From: Glossina fuscipes
Taxonomy: Eukaryota > Arthropoda > Insecta > Diptera > Glossinidae
Assembly (NCBI RefSeq): GCF_014805625.2
Contig: NW_023998414.1
Location: 9,279,305-9,343,304, forward strand
Direction of reading: 5' to 3'
DNA length: 64,000 nucleotides
Shown: in pieces, positions 12,298-22,064 of the stretch
Layout: each line of letters opens with the position of its first letter
How positions within the stretch are numbered: the first letter of the stretch is position 1
Notes under the pieces: generated by a model
Database searches by the model: none
What the model saw: the letters and a program-made list of their open reading frames with translations, nothing else
What the model was told of the DNA's origin: nothing
Translations under genes and position numbers: made by a program

Positions 12298-14480
12298 GAA
12301 GAGCTATTATGCGTTTTACAAATCTTCTGGGCTGTTTAACTATTGATATTGACTTCTTGGGAAATTTGCCAATTTTTTATTGTCACTACTAAGCTACATA
12401 AGTATAGTAATTTTTCATTTTTGTTTGTAACGCGCATTGCCCAAAAATTATAATATGATGTACGCTCATTAATTCGCCGAGAAAGATGGGCCAGAGAAGT
12501 GTAGATCATAGAAATGAGGATATAGGAGTAAGATTTGATCAAGCAAGTAAATTAGTAGAAAAACGAGATGTAGAGAGAATTTCTCGCAAGCAAAGAAGAA
12601 ATAGATAAATGGACGCCGATATAAATAGATGAGTATATATGATGTATATGTAAACGAAACGAAACGAACTAAAAAATCAGTAAGCGAAACTACTGAACTC
12701 TTACAAGTCAAATCACGTATACACATTGCATTGCGTGTCTTTATACGGATCTTAAGGCTTTCTCCTTGGCTGATAAGCATGTAGATGAAGCTTAGCGAGA
12801 GTCACAACTCAGTGACTCAAGATTCTATGTAATTTGGAGAACTATTGAAGTAACAATTTATTTATTTCTACTCGGTGTCGTACCATCGCCAAGTATACAG
12901 TCCGTGAGATCGCGAAAACAAACATTTGTGTTACTCTGTTCTAATGCCTATAATAATCGGATTAAATCGTCTCACAACTAGGCTCCATAGCTATATACGG
13001 ACACCGGCAATTTCCTGATGTTTCTGGTAATACCCGCACATATATACGCAGTAAATAGAAGATAAAGATAAAGAAAGAAGTAGATAGAGAAAAGTAATTT
13101 TGAAACGTTAATTCGTATTAAAAATGATTCTTTCTTAAGATTTTTCTACAAATGAATTACAAAGAAAACAAGTTGCATTTAATTAGTGGATATCCTGGCT
13201 TCGTTGCGAGGATCAATTCACATTTTCACTGATTTCCTTTTCGTTTCGTTTTTTCTTCTCGCTTTCATGTCTTTTGTTGCAAATCATTTTTATGTAGATT
13301 TTCTGTATTAAGTAGATTTCTTAAAGCCATAAAAAATTGCTTACTTGAAGAAAAGGAATTGCAAGGAATAATCACAAAATAACATCTTGTCGGAATTACT
13401 TTAAGATATTATTTGTGACAAGTAGTAAAATCTTTAAGAAGTACTTTTCAATTTAACGACATTACGAATATATAATACTTTAGTAACTTGCTTGTCTTGT
13501 TCTTTCTCTTGACGCTAATGATAATTCAGTGGCGAGGAAATTGACAAAAAACAAAAAATTCCTTAATTTATTTTTTAAGTATGTGATAGCTGTGATTAGT
13601 TTGATTGGTTTTTCGACTGTTGAATTTTTCAATATATATATATATATTTATTTCGTTTAGTGCGGATGTAAAGGCGCTTATGCCAACGAATGATAAAACT
13701 AGAACCGAAATTGAATTTGCATTAAATAAAGCAGTAAAGACGATATTCTCGTCCTTCGAGATCAATACCTATTAAATGCAAGTAAATGCAAAGTTTGTTG
13801 CATTTACACAAGAAATTCTCTGCTTCCCAACGATATGCGGGAATAAAAATAAAGAAAGAAAGAAAAAAAGAAAGAAAGAGAAAAAAAAAAAAACAAAATG
13901 AAATAAATAAATAAAGAAAAGCAAGTAAGAATAAATTGCTGAAGAACCAATAACTCATTCGTGTTTGATTAAATGAAATTTCATTCTTTATCAAAAATCT
14001 CCATTATACTCGTATAAGAAAACCTCATTATCAGAAGCCTAAATGGATATCAATCGATGTGGCTAAGAGAATAAATAATCAGAATGAAAAAAGTGAAAGT
14101 AAGTAAATATTCATTATTTGTTCATTGCACTTTATCGTGGTATCGTGTTCATAACAGTTTTCACATTTTTTATATATAACCACACACACACACCCTTCGA
14201 AATATATTAAATTTATCAACTAATTGTAACGTAAAGATATTATTCATCATAGATCGCGTAATTATGGCAACACCCTGCAAAATTGCAAACCGTTAACCGT
14301 TAACTACCACAATTTTGTGAAAAGTTCCCGACTTAAGTAAACCAAACAGTATCGCATTTTTTCGCGAAATCCGAAATCCGCCTTTGTGCATCAATGTAGT
14401 CTTCTTCAAGAATGATTGAATGCATAATCTCAGTACCTTGTTTATAAAACGACCGCAATCTTGCGATCTTAAATCATTCC
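11270..14480. other. AT-rich non-coding DNA with microsatellites
   Basis: No gene recognised. It holds (AT)n at 12266-12296 and near 13632-13648, a purine-rich GAAA/AAAG tract at about 13850-13920 and a short (AC)n at about 14182-14193. Open frames here are low-complexity translations of these tracts. Confidence 0.5.
12266..12296. repeat. (AT)n microsatellite, about 15 units
   Basis: Uninterrupted AT dinucleotide run of 31 bp. Likely length-polymorphic. Confidence 0.9.
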
Positions 14481-17203
14481 CCTGAACTATCTTTTTGATG
14501 ATTTGTTAATAAATCATAGTCGCTGAGGGCTCGATCTGAAGACTGTAGCGAGTGGAACACCACAACGAGCAAGTGAATGCATAAATCCTGATTGAATGCC
14601 GACAAGAAGCGGTGAAAGAGAGAAAGAAATGGCGAGTGGCTGCACAGCTTGATGAATGCGTACCCAATCGGTTAATTTTGTCGAATCGCACTAAGATTTG
14701 AACTTGCGAACATGTGCGTCATCTACTCAGCTATGCGGCAGGCCAATCGACAAGTCTCCGCTATCTCTGTAAGCATACATTCAGGTTCATCCAGTATCTT
14801 CTGATCACTTTAAACGATCTTTTCATCAGTGGTTGCACGTCACGTTTCAATTCACCACTCAATTCACTACTCAAAATTTTATCGTGGTGATAGATGGTGC
14901 CGAGTCTCCGCACACAATGTCAAACACGTCTTTAATTTGTGTAGACGTATTGCCCATTAAAAGCAAATATTTAGTCACAACCCGATACTCGATTTGTTTA
15001 ATTTTCATCAAAAAACGATTACATCGACCCACTGGGACACTCATCTAACAATGACTGATCGCTCGAAATGACTCGATAATTATGATAAATGTTTATCAAT
15101 ACATGCACAAAGGTATTCCTCAACATTTTGGGCCAACTGTTGTCGTCTTCATGACTATTTTATTTTTATGTATTCGTTTTTTAAAGAGGGAATCCAACCA
15201 CAGACCAACATTCATTCACCTGCTAGAGACCTATGTGGTTTTAAATACTACGGATAATATGTGACGACTTGCGTTGTCGTATCTCTTTTGAAAATGTCAG
15301 CAATTATTAATATACCATGCAAGTGTCTGATAGAAAATATGTCGCCCATTGATGTCCTTGATATTAATTAGTTGGTTGATGTCTGCTCGCAAGTTGCTCT
15401 AATTTTCTGTTCACATATCCTATCATAGTGATCATCTAAACGATTTCAATGGGATTTTATAGGTAAAGGCATGTACTGGTGGTACTCTTCGCAGCCATAT
15501 TTAGGACTTTTAAAACTATCGAAATTTATCTCAAGAACAAATTTGGTGAGAAGACTCGATTCGCGCGTTCTTCGTTTTATTGCTATCATAACTTTTTCAT
15601 CGGATTACTGCATGCGCCTTGTGGAAATGGTATACTGAAAGGGCTTGCTCATCTTATGTTTTTAGTGAAGAGATTTATGGCATATTGCTGGCAAATTAAC
15701 GCTTGCATAGCCTGTTAGATTTGCGGGGTAGTCGTGTATATTTTTTGAGAAATATACATTCTTCAATTTTACAGTCGTTTAAACGAGCCGTTGACGGGTG
15801 CCAATAGAATCAGTCGAAGGCAAATAAAATCTTTTTTCTTTGTCTTTTTGTGTGCTGGCGTAAAAATGAAATAAATAAAAAAAATTGAAAAATAATAATG
15901 GACTTTTTTTAGCTGGTAAAAGGATATGTGAACCATCAATCATTTCCTACAGCGACGAGAACATTTACGCATACGCTAAAGCGTTGGCGCTGCATTTTTC
16001 CTTCTTTCCCACACGACATGTGAAATAGTTTGCATAGCGAACGAAATAGCGAATCCAGTCCGCAGTTAAGGCTTGGTTATGTACCATGATGGCATTTAGC
16101 GGAAATTTAAACAATTGCATGCCAATATAACAACTGTATTTTATTTAATGGTTTGAATGATGGTCATGTTTAACAAACGTGTACATTCACATGGAAATTT
16201 CGAAACAAAAAAAAAAAAAAAACAGGACGAAAAAGAAAAGAATATATTTCTTTACTGCACAACGGAAAGGTGTTCCTTTCTAATCACTTGAAAAGTGCAT
16301 AAAGCAAAGCAAAGCCAAGTGAAAGGTTTTTCCCTTAAACTATTCACTATCAAAAACTCTTGGTGCAATCAGTATTTTATATCGCTTGTAACATGTTTGT
16401 AAAAGCAAAAAAAGAAAAAAAAAAAAAAAAAATCGAATTTAAAGCAACAACAATTGATTGCATTTCTAATAGATTGCCAAGAATTCACTTGACAAAACGG
16501 AAATGTTGTTACCGCTTAGGCTACTACCGATCGTAGATGTTCTTTAAAATGTCGGAAAATTTAGCAAAGATCAGCTCGTCTTTTCATCCATTGTCTTATT
16601 ATTCCTTTGTCTACCTATTATCACTCATACCAGTCATATATCAATCCATTCAACTATTAATTGATTTATTCTTATATTATACGATTAGTTTTTTCGTCTG
16701 TCCTATATCGACGTGTCGACTACGATTTATAAAACCTTTTATCGATTTATACTTGTGTATTCATATTCACAGTTTAAGGCAATTTACATATGATTGTCTT
16801 TTATTCATAAAGCACATATGCCAGCCGACATGATTTCTCGGAATCATTACTATTCAATCAATGAACGGATGAATTATGGAATTAATTAATAGTTAAGTGT
16901 AGCTATCAAATATATGTTGGCCTATAGGCCTTAGGGGTGAGAAAAATTCGTTTTAACTTGCATTTCACACTTTTGGTTTCCGCATCTGCTCGCTTATTTG
17001 ATATGCAAGTGCACAAAGGCTTGGCCTCATAAGCACGACCATGAAATCATATGACCGTAGAAGATAGTGAAGAATGCGAAGAAACAAAATAAAGTAGAAT
17101 TGATATAAATTCTTGTAAAGATATCTTAAGACACGTGTCATACATGTCATATATAAAATTCGAAACGAATTTTATACATTTTGTGCTATGCATGTTGCCA
17201 TTG

Positions 17204-17227
17204 TATTATTATTATTATTATTATTAT
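17204..17227. repeat. (ATT)n trinucleotide repeat
   Basis: About eight ATT units in a row, followed by TTATTATG. Simple repeat. Confidence 0.85.
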
Positions 17228-17423
17228 GTTTACTTGTCTTCTTTTTTTTTTTATTTAATATAAAACTTTTGTAAGGAGCACCGTAAGCGATTTGTTAAAT
17301 ATTTGTGCCACGCATAGTAAGACTGATGGCGATATTTTTATACGTGCATCCGCATATACGTGTATATTTTTGAACTTTGATGGCGGTCTTGCAAAGTGCA
17401 ATTAGTTAACATTTGTTGTGTTG

Positions 17424-17437
17424 CCAGCTGCAGCTGG
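17424..17437. repeat. 14-bp palindrome with two overlapping E-boxes
   Basis: CCAGCTGCAGCTGG is a perfect palindrome holding two CAGCTG E-box cores that share no more than a boundary base pair. CAGCTG is a known core for bHLH dimers. Regulatory use is inference; no promoter is recognised next to it. Confidence 0.6.
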
Positions 17438-17704
17438 AGTGACTTTTCGGCATTTTTATAAATGACTTTCATATCTAGAATACAAACACATGTAAATGCT
17501 CGTGCATACGTACATGGAATTACACGTGTAAAGTATCTGTATATAGCAGGGTGGTTTACAGGATATGTTGCAATTAACTCGAAAGTGCGGAATTCAGTGA
17601 ATCGGAAGAAAGCAATTAAAATTGACTTATGGTGAGTTGTTCTTTTTGTTTTTTTTTTTTCAATAATATTTATAGTTTTATTTTATCATACCATGCGTTA
17701 TTGT

Positions 17705-17731
17705 TACAGATGCTCTTTATGAGCATCTGTA
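17705..17731. repeat. Perfect 11-bp inverted repeat (hairpin)
   Basis: TACAGATGCTC (17705-17715), TTTAT loop, GAGCATCTGTA (17721-17731). The exact stem with a 5-nt loop could form an RNA hairpin or DNA cruciform. It is too short for a microRNA precursor by itself. Confidence 0.75.
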
Positions 17732-19045
17732 TCGAATGTTATAGTTTACGCGAAGCGACAGATATTCAATCTTGAAAAGCTTCAGCGAGCACAGCGCAAG
17801 GCTTCCAAACTCCACGTGTAATATATTACCAAATATTTTTAGCTATGGAGCATCATCTTAAAATGCGAGTAAAAAAAAAAAAAAAAAAGATCCACTTTTT
17901 ACAAGAGGTTACTAAATTTCTTTGGCTAACTTCGAACACCCTTTGCTTTTGCTTGATGCGTAAACGGCAGCATTAGCTGGTCGATGAAAGAGTGTCCAAG
18001 ATAAAATGTTCCATTTTACCCATCCTAAATGTTTTGTGGTAAGCTGTTGTGTAATCTAATTGGGATGATCTTGAACTGTTTGTTGTCTTTAGTCATTTCA
18101 CATCAAGTCCTCAAGTTCCAAGTTTCTTTGCGATCTGCACTTGTATATAAATAAATGTGCCTAAAATACGAATAGTTTATTGGACTCTATAACGCGCTTT
18201 TCTCGATATTTCAAGCAGAATGATACCAAGTCCTATATATCCTTCCAAGCAATGCGGAAGTGCCCTTTTGCTTAATATTAGATAACCGCCTTCCCTCAAT
18301 TTGATGGGTCTTTGGTTTTAAAAATTCAGCATAAGAAACCTGATGTCTGCCTAATGATATTGCGTTTTGTGGGTCGCGCTCGCCTTTGCTATTTTGATGC
18401 AAATGCGGCACTGTATATATACATATTTCTGCGAAAACCTCTCATTTTGTTGAGTCGTTACAGTCGCACAAACGATGATAGCAAGCTGTAATCTATCGTG
18501 AATATTTCTTGATCGTTTAAGAACATGTGATTAAGAAAGGATCGGGATCGTTTTACATACACGCCCGCAATTCGGAAAGATCTAAAATAATCTCAGAAAA
18601 TATCAATAAATTTTTTTTAAATTTTCGCTTATAATTTTCGATACCGTGAATATATTTTGAGAAATTGCGAACCACCTGCATGTTCGATGCAACAATGATC
18701 CCGATCGGTCTACTAGTCGGTCCATAGTTAATGAAAAAAAATTTTTCATTAATTGCCGACGTGATAGTCAACCGATTGAAACAATTCTTGGATTGAACGT
18801 GAATATAGTCTTAGTGCATGTCCGGCTCGCACGTTTTCAAAAATGTCTTCATGCGATCGAAAGTCGTGGACGAAAATTTTAAAATATTGTTGGCGCTTTG
18901 TGAGATTGCTTTAATTTCTTCTGCGTGTATATGAATAGATCGCGTTCAGTTAATAACCTCGTATTCTGAATCGATCAAGCAGTGTTTGTGCCGAATTTCC
19001 GCTTCCTATCTTAATTTTTTGCAATTGTGACGATTCACAAAAGTT

Positions 19046-19064
19046 ACCCGTTAAGTTAACGGGT
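19046..19064. repeat. 9-bp palindromic arms with 1-nt spacer
   Basis: ACCCGTTAA, G, TTAACGGGT. Perfect inverted repeat; could be a dimeric protein site or chance. Confidence 0.6.
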
Positions 19065-19930
19065 TTCTATGCTGTTGGCATAACTTATTATGAGAAGAAA
19101 TCGACCGTTGACTGTTGGGTTTTTAAGAAATCCTCGTTAACAACCAAAAGTTATTTCATTGATAGACAAAAAAAATGGCAATATAAGGATAATTAATTGT
19201 TTAAATATCTATCATTATTATTAGTATAATAAATTCGCGGACTGAAGTCTTAAGGCACTATCGCACTAAAGAAAGCAATTTCGATGCTCTATAATCTTAG
19301 GACGATTTCTCCATATAAAATATACATGTGTTAGCCCTTATCGTTCTATTTCGTAATGCTTACAAGCGACGAAAGCTTGCTGTCTGTTTCTTTAAGTACA
19401 AGAACAAGTTACAGTCGATTCGTAGATTTATAATAGAAATGAAATTTTTTTTTTATCTTCATAAGAACTATATTCGATTTAATCTAAATTTAAGAGATTA
19501 AATAATTTCGATTTATGGTATGAAACATGTGAGCATGTGAGTATGTAAACTGAAAATAATTTCACATTCCCACGACAATCTTATTGGAAATTCGGCAATT
19601 GGAAGCCTTACTATATTTGGTTAAGCTTGCAATGTGTACACGATATTTAATATAGTATTTAAAATTTAGTGGTTCAGTTACTTACTTTTCATATAATTTG
19701 TTCATAAACAATAATGAAATTTGTTAATGAGTTTTATTAAAAAAACATTTTAATAAAAGTTAATTAATTGTCGAAACAAAACATTAATTAAAACAAGAGT
19801 CGGACGAACCAACATCTGCGTGAACAATTATGCAAGCATTACGATATGTAAATCGTTGGAAGCTTGCTGGTAATCCAAAGAAAGACAAACATGGAATATT
19901 TCACTATAGCGATAGTTGTTGTTATTGTTG

Positions 19931-19964
<34 letters not shown>

Positions 19965-19967
19965 AAA
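19931..19967. repeat. T27-A10 homopolymer junction
   Basis: Twenty-seven T followed directly by ten A. Such runs are common in this window; no coding role. Confidence 0.9.
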
Positions 19968-20164
19968 GAAAAACCATTTATTCTTGGATTCATATGACAA
20001 TTGTAATTTAAATTTACATTCAATTGAAGTATCTCTTGTTGTAACGATTCCAGTTCTAATTCTCCATTACTCTAGATTACCGTAACAATTTTTTTCAAAT
20101 AAATTTTGATTCAATTTTATATGTTCCACAATAATAGAGTAACGCATATAGCTTGACGTCTATT

Positions 20165-20490
20165 TTTACACCCATCAGCGAAGAATCAGGGGTATATTCG
20201 TTTCATCGAGACGTTTGCAATGACCAGAAAGAAGGTTCAGAGGGTCTACAAAGTATACCTATTCTTCCGAAATTCGGAGCCGATTTCAGCATATCCGTCT
20301 GTCCATCTGTCGACGTATACATGTGTGTAATATCTATCGTAAACATTCTTCTGGCGGCAAAAATTCAGCCATTGATTTTCAACATTGGCCGAAATATTCG
20401 AAGTTTTCGCAAGCAGGCTGACGTTAAAAAAGAGTCAAATCGGTCGAAGGATATACCAACAGTACGCTGGGCACGCTGCGAAACCAGCTT
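20165..20490 (+). repeat. DINE-1/mini-me-like element, copy 2
   Basis: Landmarks match copy 1: CACCCATCAGCGAAG head, GGGGTATATTCGTTTCATCG, AGACGTTTGCAA, CCGTCTGTCCATCTGTCG (GTCY)n near 20298-20315, CATTCTTCTGGCGGCAAAAA, and ATCGGTCGAAGGATATACC. It lies directly upstream of the decayed mariner at 20775. Open frames of 118 codons overlapping it are repeat translations, not a gene. Confidence 0.72.
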
Positions 20491-21365
20491 TGCTTTGCAA
20501 ACAAACTAAAAACTTGTTCGAAGGAGATAAAATAAAATATTCCTTTTTGTTTTGTTTCGTAGTCACAACAACGACTTTATATTCAATGCAGAAAAATGTG
20601 CATCTATGGTTGCACAAGCTGTTTGTATTGTCAAATAGTTTGAATGGGTTAATCGACTTGGAGATTTCCGCTGGTTTCACTGTCATTCTTCCTTCTATTA
20701 ATGTTGTTTTAATCGTGCCGAAGGTGCCTAGCCAACCATAACCAACTTGGTCTTAATTGTCTTTTTGTCGTTCTCGCCAGATCATGTTCGCAAATCGGGT
20801 AAACTCGAAATACTTTCGAACATTTTAGCAATTGATGAATCAACTGTTTCTAGACGTTTACATGCGATGGAAAAGATCCAAAAGGAGGGAAGACACTATT
20901 TTGGCGACATGTTGCAAGATTTATCAAGGACACGCTGTACTCAGCAGACATAAAGCCTTCTGATTACCACTTGTTCAGAACGACGCAGCATCGTGTGGCT
21001 GACACGCAATTTCAAAATGACGAAGTATTGCGAAAATAGTCGGGTGATTTGATCGCTGCCAAACCGATATACAGTCCAACCTGTTTTTGGGCGGTTGAGA
21101 GGGACCGCAGAAAAAGAATCGCACAAAAAAAAATATTCAAAAACTTTATAAATAGCTATAAGAAATAATTGTTCACAGTATATTAAAGAAAAATTTTTTT
21201 ATATTTTTTAAGTCTCACTTAGAAAATATGTCAAAGCTTCACGAAATAGCAAGAAAGTGCTTTCCAAACAAAATAAATAATTAAATTACACATTGAAACT
21301 TTTAAAAAATTTTTAATTTCTAATTTTAAACAGGGAGAAATTTTCAAAATGTACATAATTCAATA

Positions 21366-21794
21366 CTACTCGTCGTAGTTCAAACCGCGCATATTTTTGC
21401 GATGAACTGGTTCGTAATCGCTTTCGTCACTTGAAGATACTACAGTTGATTTATGTTTTGTTAAAATGTAGTCGGTGATAAGTTTTTGCGACGATGGTCG
21501 TTTGGTCAGCTGTTTGTAAACGTCGCGATAGCCAGATATACACAATCGAAGCTCTTTTTGGAATTTCAAACTTCTTTGAGAATTGTTATCTATTTTAAGA
21601 AAATGCTTTTCCAATTTGCTGCAAAGCTGGATCCCTGCACATATTTTATCCGCTGTAATAGATTCCGGTGCATATATGCATATATGCATAAGAACATTGA
21701 GCATGCCTAATGAAATAGGCTGATGCAATAGGTATGAAAATGGCTGTTGCAATGTGTACATACACGCTGATAGCAAAAAAAGTGATACCAACAC
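21366..21794 (-). pseudogene. pogo-like transposase C-terminal fragment with PCNA-box-like motif
   Basis: A 142-codon open frame, the longest in the window, lies inside the pogo-like element and begins without an ATG, so it is the 3' end of a longer gene. The mid part has a basic/hydrophobic helical segment (LEKHFLKIDNNSQ, residues 61-73). Residues 103-110 read QKLITDYI, fitting the PCNA-interacting peptide pattern Q-x-x-hydrophobic-x-x-aromatic-(aromatic/aliphatic); the last position is Ile rather than Phe or Tyr. It is followed by basic residues (TKHK) and an acidic-serine tail (SSSDESDYEP). A C-terminal PCNA-binding motif is a known property of Drosophila pogo transposase. Assignment rests on this motif, the TIRs and the TA duplication; I cannot see a DDE triad. 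Confidence 0.6.
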
Positions 21795-21849
21795 AGTTCA
21801 GATTGACCTAGCCTCTCGGCGAAATTCAATGTGTCGATATTCATATACC

Positions 21850-21925
21850 GCACAAAAAAAGAATCGCACAAAAAGAATCGCACAAAAAAAGAATCGCACA
21901 AAAAGAATCGCACAAAAAAAAGCGC
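21850..21925. repeat. Subterminal tandem repeat of the pogo-like element
   Basis: GCACAAAAAAAGAATC (16 bp) alternates with GCACAAAAAGAATC (14 bp), giving two rounds of a 30-bp higher-order unit, then degenerates to GCGCATAAAA and CTGCACAAAA before the TIR. A single related unit is next to the left TIR (about 21110-21128). Likely transposase-binding sites, by analogy with pogo/Tigger ends. Confidence 0.75.
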
Positions 21926-22064
21926 ATAAAAAAACACTGCACAAAAACAGGTTGGACTGTAATTCTTGCGACACGGTATCGTCGTATTGCCAGAAAGATG
22001 GGAAAAAGTTCTAGGAAATGATGGAAAATATTCTGCTTAATATATGTATTCCATCCAATTTTTC

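Larger units (their letters stand above)
14480..20150. other. Non-coding DNA with homopolymers and palindromes
   Basis: No gene recognised. Contents: A16 (16207-16222), A18 (16415-16432), (ATT)n (17204-17227), T12 (17649-17660), A17 (17872-17888) and T27 directly followed by A10 (19931-19967). Palindromes at 17424, 17705 and 19046 are listed separately. A slightly GC-richer patch at 14510-14780 carries no recognisable exon. Confidence 0.45.
21072..21959. mobile_element. 888-bp pogo-like DNA transposon, internally deleted, with TIRs and TA duplication
   Basis: Both ends carry the perfect 18-bp terminal inverted repeat CAGTCCAACCTGTTTTTG (21072-21089; inverted at 21942-21959). It is flanked by TA on each side (21070-71 and 21960-61), the target duplication of the Tc1/mariner/pogo superfamily. 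Near the right end, tandem GCACAAAAA(AA)GAATC units occur (21850-21925), and one AGAATCGCAC sits near the left end; pogo/Tigger elements have comparable subterminal transposase-binding repeats. The interior encodes, on the minus strand, a C-terminal transposase fragment (21366-21794). The DNA-binding and DDE catalytic domains are absent, so it must have moved using transposase made elsewhere. The perfect TIRs suggest the insertion is younger than the decayed mariner it split. Confidence 0.85.
20775..22040 (+). mobile_element. Decayed, internally deleted mariner (interrupted by pogo-like element)
   Basis: This is a Tc1/mariner-superfamily transposase relic. N-terminal helix-turn-helix part: RRLHAMEKIQKEGR at 20852-20893. 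The frame then shifts and goes directly into the C-terminal catalytic end, SADIKPSDYHLF at 20941-20976, whose Asp corresponds to the third residue of the mariner D,D34D triad. The central catalytic region with the first two Asp residues is missing, so about half of the protein is deleted. A stop interrupts at 21019-21021. The C-terminus resumes after the 888-bp insertion as FLRHGIVVLPERWEKV (21963-22010) and ends at a TAA at 22038-22040. The reading frame is continuous across the insertion when the element and one TA copy are ignored, which proves the order of events. Terminal repeats of the mariner itself were not found. Confidence 0.88.

Noticed and set aside
14692..14740. tRNA-like A box (TAGCTGAGTAG) and B box (AGTTCAAATC) on the minus strand
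   Set aside because: Only about 17 bases separate the boxes, too few for an anticodon arm, and the acceptor and T stems do not pair properly. At best a degraded SINE head.
20153..20741. Two overlapping 118-codon plus-strand frames
   Set aside because: They cover the DINE-1-like copy 2 and its flank; no domain and no codon pattern.
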